From Pseudomonadota bacterium (GTDB lineage: Bacteria > Pseudomonadota > Gammaproteobacteria > Burkholderiales > Burkholderiaceae_D), in assembly GCA_018241865.1 (NCBI GenBank), contig JAFECY010000285.1:1-8358 (forward strand): a stretch of DNA of 8,358 nt, written 5' to 3'. The first letter of the stretch is position 1. Each line of letters opens with the position of its first letter. The notes beneath the pieces were generated by a model, which was not told the DNA's origin, ran no database searches, and saw only the letters and a program-made list of their open reading frames with translations. The position numbers and the translations under genes were made by a program. Positions 1 to 5,718 of this stretch are shown here, piece by piece.

Positions 1-465
1 CTCGTCATCGGGAAAGCGCAGCGGCCGCGCTGTTGCCGGCGCGCGGTAGAACATGTGCGCGTAATGGAAAGTGAAGATCGTGCCGACTAGGAACCAAGAA
101 CCGAGCACGGTGGCGACGGTGAGCAGATAGCGGCCGATGCGCACATCCGGCGTTGCGCCCTTCAGCGTTGCCAGTTCCAGCGTGATTGCCGCCAAACTCG
201 CCACGGCGGCGATCGAGAGAATTGCCAGCACTACTTGCGCACTTTCATCTTCTTGCTCGGCGATTGCCCGCACCCGCGCGTGGCTGGCGCGCAGCATCAG
301 CCAGCCCATCAATACAAGGTAAGACCAGACTGCGCAATTCCAGCCGGTCAGCACCCGCGTGATCGTCGGCCAAGTTGCCGGTAACAGCAGCGCGGCGGTA
401 ATGCCGCCGGCCGTCGCCAGCAGTAGGCGCGGATGGCGGCGGGCAATGTGGCGTGAATACAGCAT
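1..465 (-). CDS. DUF1345 family integral membrane protein (3' end cut by window)
   Basis: The first 155 residues are visible, reading leftward and still open at base 1, so the C-terminus is missing. Hydrophobic segments lie near residues 14-32, 38-58, 78-98 and 115-133, so it should sit in the inner membrane. The segment FTFHYAHMFY (131-140), followed by RFPDDE at the edge, matches the HYAH-Y...FP-D-E signature I associate with DUF1345 (COG4291) proteins, whose function is unknown. The ATG at 463-465 shares base 465 with the TGA of the upstream lipoprotein gene (TGATG). No good Shine-Dalgarno precedes it, so translation is probably coupled to that gene. The family call is from motif memory; the membrane character is directly visible. 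Confidence 0.8.
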   Translation of the reverse strand, partial: MLYSRHIARRHPRLLLATAGGITAALLLPATWPTITRVLTGWNCAVWSYLVLMGWLMLRASHARVRAIAEQEDESAQVVLAILSIAAVASLAAITLELATLKGATPDVRIGRYLLTVATVLGSWFLVGTIFTFHYAHMFYRAPATARPLRFPDDE

Positions 466-1097
466 CAGCGGCCCAGCTCGCGCAAGCGATTGGTCAGCCG
501 CCATTCGGCTTCCGCCGCTTGTTGCTCTAGACGCGGCATGTCGCGCAACAGACTGTCCTTGCGCGACAACAAGCCGTTGTATTCATCGAGCAGATTTTTT
601 CTGCGATCTGGCGCGAGATCGCTGCGCGTCAGGTCGCCACGAATGCGATCGATACGGTCGTTGTTGCGGCGGATGCGATCGCGGTTGCTATCGAGGTCGC
701 TGCGGCGACTGGATAGATCGGATTCAAGCGCGCGAATTTGGCGACCGAAATCGTATTGCTGTAGGAAACCGTAGCGCAGTTGCACGGGGCATTCTGCGCC
801 GAGGTTGCCGTTGCCGCGTCGTCCCGCTTGGAAGCCGTTTTCCGGTTGGCAGTAAGTCTGCAAACCTTGTTGCCGACCTTGCAAATAAGCGTCGAGGTTA
901 GGTCGCACACCGACTTCGGCGCAGGCGCTGGCGTGTTCGTTGATCTGCGAACCGGGCAAACCTTTGATGGCGTCGGCATACCCGATCTGACGCCAATCGG
1001 CTTGCCGGCATTGTTCTGGACTCATGCTGGCGCAACCGGAGAGCAATATCAGCAGCAAAGCGGGCAGGTAGCGCAGATAACGGAAGATGGTCGGCAT
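465..1097 (-). CDS. DUF2799 family lipoprotein with C-terminal coiled coil
   Basis: A 210-residue lipoprotein. An N-terminal hydrophobic stretch (about 6-20) ends in the lipobox LLSGC, with C22 as the expected lipidated cysteine. Residues 25-85 (CRQADWRQIGYADAIKG, then EHASACAEVGV, then YLQGRQQGLQTYC) carry the cysteine, tryptophan and glycine pattern of DUF2799. From about 118 to 206 the protein is highly charged and rich in Arg, Asp and Leu, a probable coiled coil. The reading frame is open to an ATG at 1190, but the ATG at 1095-1097 is preferred: it puts the signal peptide at the N-terminus and has AGGGAG a few bases upstream. It is first in a coupled pair with the DUF1345 gene. Function unknown; an envelope location is likely. 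Confidence 0.85.
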   Translation of the reverse strand: MPTIFRYLRYLPALLLILLSGCASMSPEQCRQADWRQIGYADAIKGLPGSQINEHASACAEVGVRPNLDAYLQGRQQGLQTYCQPENGFQAGRRGNGNLGAECPVQLRYGFLQQYDFGRQIRALESDLSSRRSDLDSNRDRIRRNNDRIDRIRGDLTRSDLAPDRRKNLLDEYNGLLSRKDSLLRDMPRLEQQAAEAEWRLTNRLRELGR

Positions 1098-1128
1098 GAA
1101 ACTCCCTGTTTTTATGGATAACGAATCT

Positions 1129-1146
1129 GCTGCTGATTCTAGCAGC
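1129..1146. repeat. 6-bp inverted repeat in divergent intergenic region
   Basis: GCTGCT and AGCAGC flank the 6-base spacer GATTCT. The repeat lies about 30 bases upstream of the minus-strand lipoprotein start, in the gap shared with the divergent HTH gene. It could be an operator or a leader hairpin, or chance. No U-run follows on either strand, so it is not a terminator. Confidence 0.35.
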
Positions 1147-1240
1147 GTCAGGCGTTCGCGGAACTTTTGTCGAAGCGGGCGGTCTGGCACTGAGAGTCAG
1201 CATTTTTCTGAAATTGTATTTTCATTTTATCGAGGCGCAT

Positions 1241-1564
1241 ATGACTGAACACGCACTGTCTTCGCAGGAGACATACAACCCCAATTTTTTGCTTGATTTT
1301 TTGCGCGAGCGAATGGCGTTGCGGAACGACGCCGCCCTGTCGCGCACATTGGAAGTCGCCCCGCCGGTGATTAGCAAAATTCGCCATCGTCGTTTGCCGA
1401 TCGGCGCATCGCTGCTGATTCGCATGCATGAAGTCACCGGCATGAGCATTCGTGAATTGCGCGATTTGATGGGTGACCGCCGCAGCAAGTACCGCATGAG
1501 CGATGTGCAAGGTAAGCCCAAAACAAAAGGAGTGGTTGGAGGCGAAGCGCATGCGATGCACTGA
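1241..1564 (+). CDS. Small helix-turn-helix (XRE-like) putative DNA-binding protein
   Basis: A 107-residue protein. Residues about 15-65 look like a compact helical Cro/C1-type HTH: DAALSRTLEVAPPVISKIRH has the spacing of helix 2, turn and recognition helix, and a second conserved block is MSIRELRDLMGDRRSKYR. I associate this pattern with small uncharacterised proteins in Burkholderiales. The C-terminal tail is short and basic. The frame also opens at 1214, but the ATG at 1241 is preferred because GAGG at 1232-1235 is correctly spaced and the upstream nine residues look untranslated. It is divergent from the lipoprotein pair and is followed by a strong hairpin. Target genes are unknown; calling it a regulator is inference from fold. 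Confidence 0.75.
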   Translation: MTEHALSSQETYNPNFLLDFLRERMALRNDAALSRTLEVAPPVISKIRHRRLPIGASLLIRMHEVTGMSIRELRDLMGDRRSKYRMSDVQGKPKTKGVVGGEAHAMH

Positions 1565-1576
1565 AAGAGAGTTTGT

Positions 1577-1630
1577 CGCGCACGACGATGCACGCCGATG
1601 ATCTGGAACTGTCGGTGCATCGTCGTCGCG
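1577..1630. repeat. Long inverted repeat / stable hairpin after the HTH gene
   Basis: ACGACGATGCAC (1582-1593) pairs perfectly with GTGCATCGTCGT (1615-1626). The stem continues for four more pairs (1577-1580 with 1627-1630) across a single bulged C at 1581. The loop is about 21 bases and can pair further (1596-1598 with 1612-1614). No U-run follows on either strand, so it is not a classic intrinsic terminator. It might instead be an mRNA 3'-end stabiliser, part of a small RNA, or a repeat-family member. Confidence 0.6.
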
Positions 1631-1763
1631 TGACTGAAAATCGATATTGCGGCGCACCGAAAAAACAGCACGATCACAGTGCATTTTCCTCATTAAAAGC
1701 ACTCGCGTTCGCAGCATTTTTCATTGCCGGAAATTATTTTTTACAAAATTGCCTGCGAGCTAT

Positions 1764-1791
1764 TGGCATGCCTGATCGAGGTTGCTATGTT
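1764..1791 (+). promoter_or_regulatory. Candidate sigma-70 promoter for the CBS gene
   Basis: The -35 is TTGGCA (1764-1769), then a 16-base spacer and the -10 TATGTT (1786-1791). TGC directly precedes the -10, giving an extended -10. The predicted start is near 1798, leaving a leader of roughly 77 bases with a small hairpin. The -35 overlaps the palindrome GGCATGCC. A second possible -35 (TTGACG, 1790-1795) has only a poor -10. Confidence 0.45.
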
Positions 1792-1874
1792 GACGATTCG
1801 GGTTTGCTCCCGATGCGATAACAAAAACGATGTAGTTCCTTCTCCCAATCAGCATTTAGCAAGGACGGCATGCC

Positions 1875-2318
1875 ATGAGCGAACGTACCGTATTCCAATC
1901 CATTCCCAATAAACGGGTGTTGACCACCACCGCCGAGGCCAGCGTTTACGATGCCGCCTGCATCATGACGCGTGCCAATTGCGGCAGCGTGATCGTGGTC
2001 GATGCCGACGGTGCCATGGCCGGCATCGTCACCGAGCGCGATCTGATGACCAAGGTCGTGGCGCGCGAGGTCGATCCTGCCAAAACAGCGGTGTCCGAGA
2101 TCATGACCAAGCATCCACGCTTTGCGATGCCGGAAACCTTGGTGTCGCAAGCGCTGCTGATTATGAAAGATGGCGGCTTCCGCCATTTGCCGGTGCTGGC
2201 CGCGACCGGCAAGATCATCGGCATGTTCTCGATCCGCGATGCTTCGCCGAAAGAGTTGAGCGAAGCCGACCGCCAGATCGAGTATGTCGAAGAACTGGAA
2301 GATGCGGTCGGATACTAA
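1875..2318 (+). CDS. Protein with two CBS domains
   Basis: A 147-residue protein made almost wholly of a tandem CBS pair (Bateman module), which in known families binds adenosine nucleotides or related ligands. CBS1 spans about 8-65 and CBS2 about 74-130. Each ends in the characteristic G-h-x-S/T-x-x-D pattern: GIVTERD at 50-56 and GMFSIRD at 116-122. No enzyme, channel or membrane segment is attached, so it is probably a cytoplasmic stand-alone sensor acting on an unidentified partner. AAGGA at 1861-1865 lies nine bases before the ATG. It appears monocistronic: a candidate promoter lies upstream and a hairpin terminator after the stop. The domain call is firm; ligand and role are unknown. 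Confidence 0.93.
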   Translation: MSERTVFQSIPNKRVLTTTAEASVYDAACIMTRANCGSVIVVDADGAMAGIVTERDLMTKVVAREVDPAKTAVSEIMTKHPRFAMPETLVSQALLIMKDGGFRHLPVLAATGKIIGMFSIRDASPKELSEADRQIEYVEELEDAVGY

Positions 2319-2333
2319 CTAGCGTAGGCGACG

Positions 2334-2381
2334 GACAGCATGCCTGCATGCGGCGCTGAAGCGCTGTTTGCAGGCATTGTC
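2334..2381 (+). terminator. Hairpin, likely terminator of the CBS gene
   Basis: ATGCCTGCA (2340-2348) pairs perfectly with TGCAGGCAT (2369-2377). GACA/TGTC extends the stem outside a two-base bulge. Inside, GCGC-TGAA-GCGC forms an apical stem. Only a weak T-rich tail (CATTTC) follows, so termination may be partial. Confidence 0.55.
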
Positions 2382-2446
2382 ATTTCAAATAGATAAGCGG
2401 CGGCGTTGTCGGGATCGCGTGGTTGACGATCGGTGGATTGGAGCAA

Positions 2447-2470
2447 CTTTTCGGCTATAGTGCCGAAAAG
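2447..2470 (+). promoter_or_regulatory. Perfect 9-bp inverted repeat spanning a possible -10 (TATAGT)
   Basis: CTTTTCGGC (2447-2455) and GCCGAAAAG (2462-2470) are exact inverted copies. The 6-base spacer TATAGT (2456-2461) itself resembles a -10 hexamer. If it is the -10, transcription would start near 2468, about 20 bases before the GTG start and 10 before the Shine-Dalgarno. No good -35 is seen (GTGGAT at 17 bases), so an activator or repressor dimer might bind here. It could also form an RNA hairpin. Confidence 0.5.
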
Positions 2471-2488
2471 ACCATCCTAGGGAAATCC

Positions 2489-3739
2489 GTGAATCAGACC
2501 GCCTCGCTCGACCATCAACTGCAATTCTCCCGCCAGTTGCAGGCGATCACGACCCGTATCCACGCCACCGCCGACATCGACCAGATCATGCTCGATCTGT
2601 CGCGCGAGATGTGCGCGCTGTTCGCGTGCGACCGCTTGACCATTTACGCAGTGGCCGACGACAAGACCAGCATCCGCTCGCGCGTCAAGCTCGGCATGGA
2701 TACCTTCCGCGATTTCTCGCTGCCGATTTCCGAAGCCAGCATCGCCGGTTACGTTGCCTTGTACAAACGCCCGGTCAACGTCGCCAATGTGTACGACGAA
2801 GCCGAACTGGCGACGCATACGCCGCGCCTGCAATTCGTCCGTCAAGTTGACGAACGCACCGGCTATGCCACTCGGCAAAATCTGTGCGCGCCGGTTCTGG
2901 CGGCGGACAGTCACGAATTGCTGGGGGTGGTGCAGCTCATCAACAGCCGTGACGGTGCGTCGTTTTCAGGCATGGTCGAGCAGGGCGTGGCGGAATTGTG
3001 CGACACGCTGGCGGTGGCCTTCGCTCAGCGCATGAAGCCGCCGGTCGAGATCCGCACCAAGTATGATCCATTGGTGGCGCGCGCCATCATCGACGCCGCC
3101 GAACTTGGGTTGGCCGCCCGCTCAGCGCGGCGCAAAGGGATCGACATCGAAGATGTGCTGGTGCACGAGTTCCAGATCAAGCCGCTCGAGATCGGCTTGT
3201 CGCTGTCGCAATTCTTCCGCGTTCCGTATGAACCTTACCGCGCACAGCGCAACAAGCCGGCTGCGTTGTTGGCACTGTTTGATCGTGATACGGTGGAATT
3301 CAATCGCTGGCTGCCGCTGGAAGATGCCGGCTCCGTTTTGAAGGTGCTGACCACTGATCCCGAACGTGTGATGGCATCCGGTCGCGTCAGTCAGATTTTC
3401 AGTTACGAGAAAATTATTTATTGCGTCACCACGGCAGAGGAGTTTCGCCAGACCGTCGAGCAATTTTTTGATGGCGCACCGGTCGCGGCCAAGGGGAGTT
3501 GGGGGTTCGAGGCGATCGATGGCGTCAGGGCTGCCGAGCAGAGCGCCGCCGATCGTGTTCACGCTGCCATCGCCGATATTTTTCGCCGCGAGGACATGGC
3601 CGACATTGCTGTTACCCTGCAGCCGCAGGTCGGTAAAACAGTGAGTCGCTTCCGCAAAAACGGCGCACTGGAAAGCATACGCGGCAGCACCGTGATCGAG
3701 TATCAGCTCAGCTTTCCATCAGATGAAAAAAGCGGCTGA
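2489..3739 (+). CDS. GAF domain protein with GspE/PilB-type N-terminal regions, no ATPase core
   Basis: A 416-residue cytoplasmic protein. Residues about 28-182 form a GAF domain (RLTIYAV near 49-55, LCAPVLA near 132-138, LLGVVQLINSRDG near 144-156), usually a small-ligand sensor. Residues about 192-328 resemble the N-terminal domain of type II secretion/type IV pilus ATPases (MshEN/GspE-N; note KPLEIGLSLSQFFRVPYEPY, 231-250). The tail (about 366-396, ADIAVTLQP then SRFRKNGALE) looks like a worn version of the SDIH-EP...VRFR-DG segment that opens the GspE ATPase region. The protein then stops, so no Walker A, Walker B or other RecA-core motif exists. The GTG at 2489 is chosen: AGGGA (2479-2483) is five bases upstream. 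The longer frame begins at TTG 2423 with no Shine-Dalgarno and would translate the inverted repeat. The role is unknown; regulation of a pilus or secretion ATPase is inference. Confidence 0.8.
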   Translation: MNQTASLDHQLQFSRQLQAITTRIHATADIDQIMLDLSREMCALFACDRLTIYAVADDKTSIRSRVKLGMDTFRDFSLPISEASIAGYVALYKRPVNVANVYDEAELATHTPRLQFVRQVDERTGYATRQNLCAPVLAADSHELLGVVQLINSRDGASFSGMVEQGVAELCDTLAVAFAQRMKPPVEIRTKYDPLVARAIIDAAELGLAARSARRKGIDIEDVLVHEFQIKPLEIGLSLSQFFRVPYEPYRAQRNKPAALLALFDRDTVEFNRWLPLEDAGSVLKVLTTDPERVMASGRVSQIFSYEKIIYCVTTAEEFRQTVEQFFDGAPVAAKGSWGFEAIDGVRAAEQSAADRVHAAIADIFRREDMADIAVTLQPQVGKTVSRFRKNGALESIRGSTVIEYQLSFPSDEKSG

Positions 3740-3762
3740 CAAACCCGCTCAGCCGCCGTTTT
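3726..3762. terminator. Bidirectional intrinsic terminator between convergent genes
   Basis: GCGGCTGA (3732-3739) pairs perfectly with TCAGCCGC (3749-3756) around a 9-base loop. On the plus strand TTTT (3759-3762) follows after CG; on the minus strand six Ts (complement of 3726-3731) follow directly. It can end the GAF gene and, more strongly, the glycine-zipper lipoprotein gene. The TGA of the GAF gene lies inside the stem. Confidence 0.85.
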
Positions 3763-3781
3763 CAAATTGCGTCGAGATGAT

Positions 3782-4273
3782 TCAGTTGCGATAAACCGTA
3801 TTGTTCTCGATCCGCACTCGGCTGCCGACGCTGAGGTCGTAGGCGCTGTTTTGTACCACGGTTTGATACGCGCCATTATCGAGCCGCACACCGATCTGGT
3901 ACTGGCCACCGCCGCCCTGATTTTGGCCGATGCGGTTACCGATGATCGCGCCACCGATCGCGCCGACTGCCGCCGCCGCAACTTGGCCGTTGCCGCCACC
4001 GACTTGACTACCTAGCAAGCCGCCGATTAAGCCGCCGAGCAGGCTGCCACCCATCGCGCTATTCCCTCCCGAACCCTGCGTCATCTGGATCGATTCGATC
4101 ACGCCATAAGCCACGCCGTATTGTTGCGGTGCTGATGGATAGGACTGGGACTGTGGATAAGCTTGCGGATAGGTTTGCGCGCCGTACTGGCCGGGATAGC
4201 CGAATTCGGCACAACCGGCGAGCAGGCTGGTGGCAAGCAGGCCGGCGATCAGGGGTTTGTGCAATGTGTTCAT
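3782..4273 (-). CDS. Glycine-zipper outer-membrane lipoprotein (17 kDa antigen/SlyB-like)
   Basis: A 163-residue lipoprotein. The signal peptide ends in LLAGC, with C21 as the lipidated cysteine. Residues about 22-55 are a linker rich in Gly, Tyr, Pro, Gln and Ser. Residues 75-118 (GGSLLGGLIGGLLGSQVG, then AVGAIGGAIIGNRIG) are a glycine zipper of the Rick_17kDa/SlyB type, with two hairpin-forming helices. The remaining 45 residues are a small polar domain (YQIGVRLDNGAYQTV...VGSRVRIENNTVYRN). Relatives sit in the outer membrane with structural or stress roles. The ATG at 4271-4273 is chosen over 4336 because it starts the signal peptide and has GAGGT (4279-4283) five bases upstream. It follows the hydroxylase gene by 93 bases on the same strand; a weak own promoter (TGTAAT at 4301-4306, minus strand) is possible. 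It ends in the shared terminator. Confidence 0.9.
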   Translation of the reverse strand: MNTLHKPLIAGLLATSLLAGCAEFGYPGQYGAQTYPQAYPQSQSYPSAPQQYGVAYGVIESIQMTQGSGGNSAMGGSLLGGLIGGLLGSQVGGGNGQVAAAAVGAIGGAIIGNRIGQNQGGGGQYQIGVRLDNGAYQTVVQNSAYDLSVGSRVRIENNTVYRN

Positions 4274-4366
4274 GGCGCACCTCGTTGTTTGGATGGCTTC
4301 ATTACAGGCCATTTCTTGCCGTAGCGCCACATTCAAGTCGTAACGAGTGCAACAAATTGTATCTAT

Positions 4367-5575
4367 TCAGTCTGTCTGTTTCTTGAATGGAAACGCTTGC
4401 TGCTTGAGAAAACCGTCCGGCATGTAATCGCCCACCACACCGTATTTTTCCGGGAACTGACGGTCGGTCTTGACCGCCGTGCCGAACAGGTAATCGAGGA
4501 AGGCGTAATGCGCCGAATAATTTTTATCGATCGCCGCATCGTCGGAAGAATGGTGCCAATGGTGAAAATCCGGCGTCACTGCCAGATATTTCAACGGCCC
4601 CCACGGCAGATGCACGTTGGCGTGATTGAACACCGCCTGAAAACCGACCACGATGATGTACGCATCCATCACCGATTTCTCGAAACCACACACATACAGC
4701 GGCCCCAGCACGCAAACGCGCGTAAAGACCAACTCCAGCACGTGCATGCGCGAACCGGCGATCCAGTCCATCGTCTTGGCGCTGTGGTGTACCGCGTGGA
4801 AGCGCCACAGAAACGGCACTTCGTGATAAGCGCGGTGCGTCCAATATTGCATCAGATCCGCCACCAAGATGCACAGCAGCAGTTGCGGGATGAAGGGAAT
4901 GCTACGCACCATGTCTTGAAAACCGCCGTGCACCATCCAGCCGAACACGCGATGGATCATGAAGTTGACGATCAAGAGAATCAAGCCGACCAAGAAATGG
5001 TTGACGATGAAATGCACCATATCGGTTTGCCATTCCTTGCGGAATATCGACTGGCCTTTATACAAAGGGAACATTTTTTCGATCAACACGAAAATCATGG
5101 TGGAACCGAGCAGGTCGAGGATGAACCAATCGAGGCCGATGTAAGGCGTATGGTCGGGGAAGTCGCCGACCGGCACGCGCGAACCGCCCAGTGCGACCGC
5201 GATGGCAACCATCGCCAGCGCCACGATGCTCAGACTACGCGCCTTGCCGCGAATGATATTCGCCAGCGACAAACCGCCGGCGATGCACAGCGCAGCAAAC
5301 AGCACATGACGCAAAACATCGACCGAATACTGCTTGCGCAGCTCCGGCGTGGTCAGATATTCGGGAAAGTGAAAGGCGATCACACCCAGCAGGCACAGCA
5401 AGCCCAGCGTAAAAGCGATGGAGCCGCTGACCATGCCGCGACCTGTCGGCATGTCACCGCTATCCTGCAGGATGCGGGAGGTGTCTCCAATGACATTCTT
5501 CGCCATTTTGGCCGGCGCAGCGAGAGTCTGGTCGAGCGGTTTCTGTTTTGCCGGAGTCGGGTCGGATGTAGTCAT
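4367..5575 (-). CDS. Sterol desaturase / fatty acid hydroxylase family membrane protein
   Basis: A 402-residue integral-membrane di-iron oxygenase homologue. The expected histidine clusters are present in order: HRAYH (247-251), FHAVHHS (259-265), NHANVH (317-322) and DFHHWHHS (336-343). These match the HxxxH / HxxHH / HxxHH ligand pattern of the FA_hydroxylase superfamily (PF04116), so the active site looks intact. Several membrane spans precede them (about 49-69, 88-105, 113-130, 150-167, 187-210, 228-243). The first 45 residues are polar and unusual in being so long. Family members hydroxylate or desaturate sterols, carotenoids or lipid chains; the substrate here cannot be read. The ATG at 5573-5575 has no clear Shine-Dalgarno, and no alternative start is better. 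A divergent tetR gene and a nearby thiolase suggest lipid metabolism, but direct TetR control is unproven. Confidence 0.88.
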   Translation of the reverse strand: MTTSDPTPAKQKPLDQTLAAPAKMAKNVIGDTSRILQDSGDMPTGRGMVSGSIAFTLGLLCLLGVIAFHFPEYLTTPELRKQYSVDVLRHVLFAALCIAGGLSLANIIRGKARSLSIVALAMVAIAVALGGSRVPVGDFPDHTPYIGLDWFILDLLGSTMIFVLIEKMFPLYKGQSIFRKEWQTDMVHFIVNHFLVGLILLIVNFMIHRVFGWMVHGGFQDMVRSIPFIPQLLLCILVADLMQYWTHRAYHEVPFLWRFHAVHHSAKTMDWIAGSRMHVLELVFTRVCVLGPLYVCGFEKSVMDAYIIVVGFQAVFNHANVHLPWGPLKYLAVTPDFHHWHHSSDDAAIDKNYSAHYAFLDYLFGTAVKTDRQFPEKYGVVGDYMPDGFLKQQAFPFKKQTD

Positions 5576-5627
5576 GGGCGTGGCGAGGAAAAGGTTGTCG
5601 GCTAGGCCGGAAAGCGCGGAGCTTAGT

Positions 5628-5657
5628 AATGTAGCAATGTTGGCCGGCGGGCGTCAA
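5628..5657 (-). promoter_or_regulatory. Candidate sigma-70 promoter of the hydroxylase gene
   Basis: Read on the minus strand: TTGACG (5657-5652), an 18-base spacer, then TACATT (5633-5628), directly preceded by TGC, which makes an extended -10. The predicted start is near 5621, a leader of about 46 bases before the ATG. The TetR palindrome at 5692-5709 lies some 35 bases upstream of the -35, so it does not overlap this promoter. Confidence 0.5.
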
Positions 5658-5691
5658 TCGACACCATGTAAACAAAACAAAAGCTGGATTT

Positions 5692-5709
5692 TTCGCACAT
5701 ATGTGCTAA
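5692..5709. promoter_or_regulatory. Palindromic TetR operator, site 1 (upstream of tetR)
   Basis: TTCGCACATATGTGCTAA contains a perfect 12-base palindrome, GCACATATGTGC. It matches site 2 (6381-6398) at 15 of 18 positions. It ends nine bases before the tetR ATG and overlaps a possible extended -10 (TGC then TAAATT, 5704-5712), as expected for autorepression. That the TetR protein binds here is inference from position and duplication. Confidence 0.75.
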
Positions 5710-5718
5710 ATTGGCGGC

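Larger units (their letters stand above)
1565..1874. other. 310-base intergenic gap: hairpin, AT-rich stretch, CBS-gene leader
   Basis: No convincing gene is seen. The left part holds a strong imperfect inverted repeat (1577-1630). The middle is AT-rich (about 1680-1755). The right part holds a candidate promoter (1764-1791), a small TCGGG/CCCGA hairpin in the leader (1798-1813) and the ribosome binding site of the CBS gene. The palindrome GGCATGCC occurs at 1765-1772 and again at 1867-1874. Confidence 0.6.

Noticed and set aside
1098..1190. N-terminal extension of the DUF2799 lipoprotein to an ATG at 1190
   Set aside because: It would bury the signal peptide inside the protein and has no better ribosome site than the AGGGAG before 1097.
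1573..1821. An 82-codon plus-strand frame after the HTH gene
   Set aside because: No ribosome site; it covers the hairpin and the CBS promoter region, and the product has no plausible domain.
2423..2488. TTG start of the GAF gene at 2423
   Set aside because: It has no Shine-Dalgarno, translates through the inverted repeat at 2447-2470, and the GTG at 2489 has AGGGA at good spacing.
2477..2914. A minus-strand frame within the GAF gene
   Set aside because: Antisense shadow of a clear GAF domain, with no start signals.
4274..4336. N-terminal extension of the glycine-zipper lipoprotein to 4336
   Set aside because: It would put 21 residues before a clear lipoprotein signal; GAGGT fits the start at 4273.
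4397..5605. A plus-strand open frame of 402 codons antisense to the hydroxylase gene
   Set aside because: It mirrors the hydroxylase almost exactly, its product is a low-complexity mix rich in His, Arg and Gln with no recognisable domain, and the minus-strand frame has intact catalytic motifs. Such antisense frames are common in GC-rich DNA.
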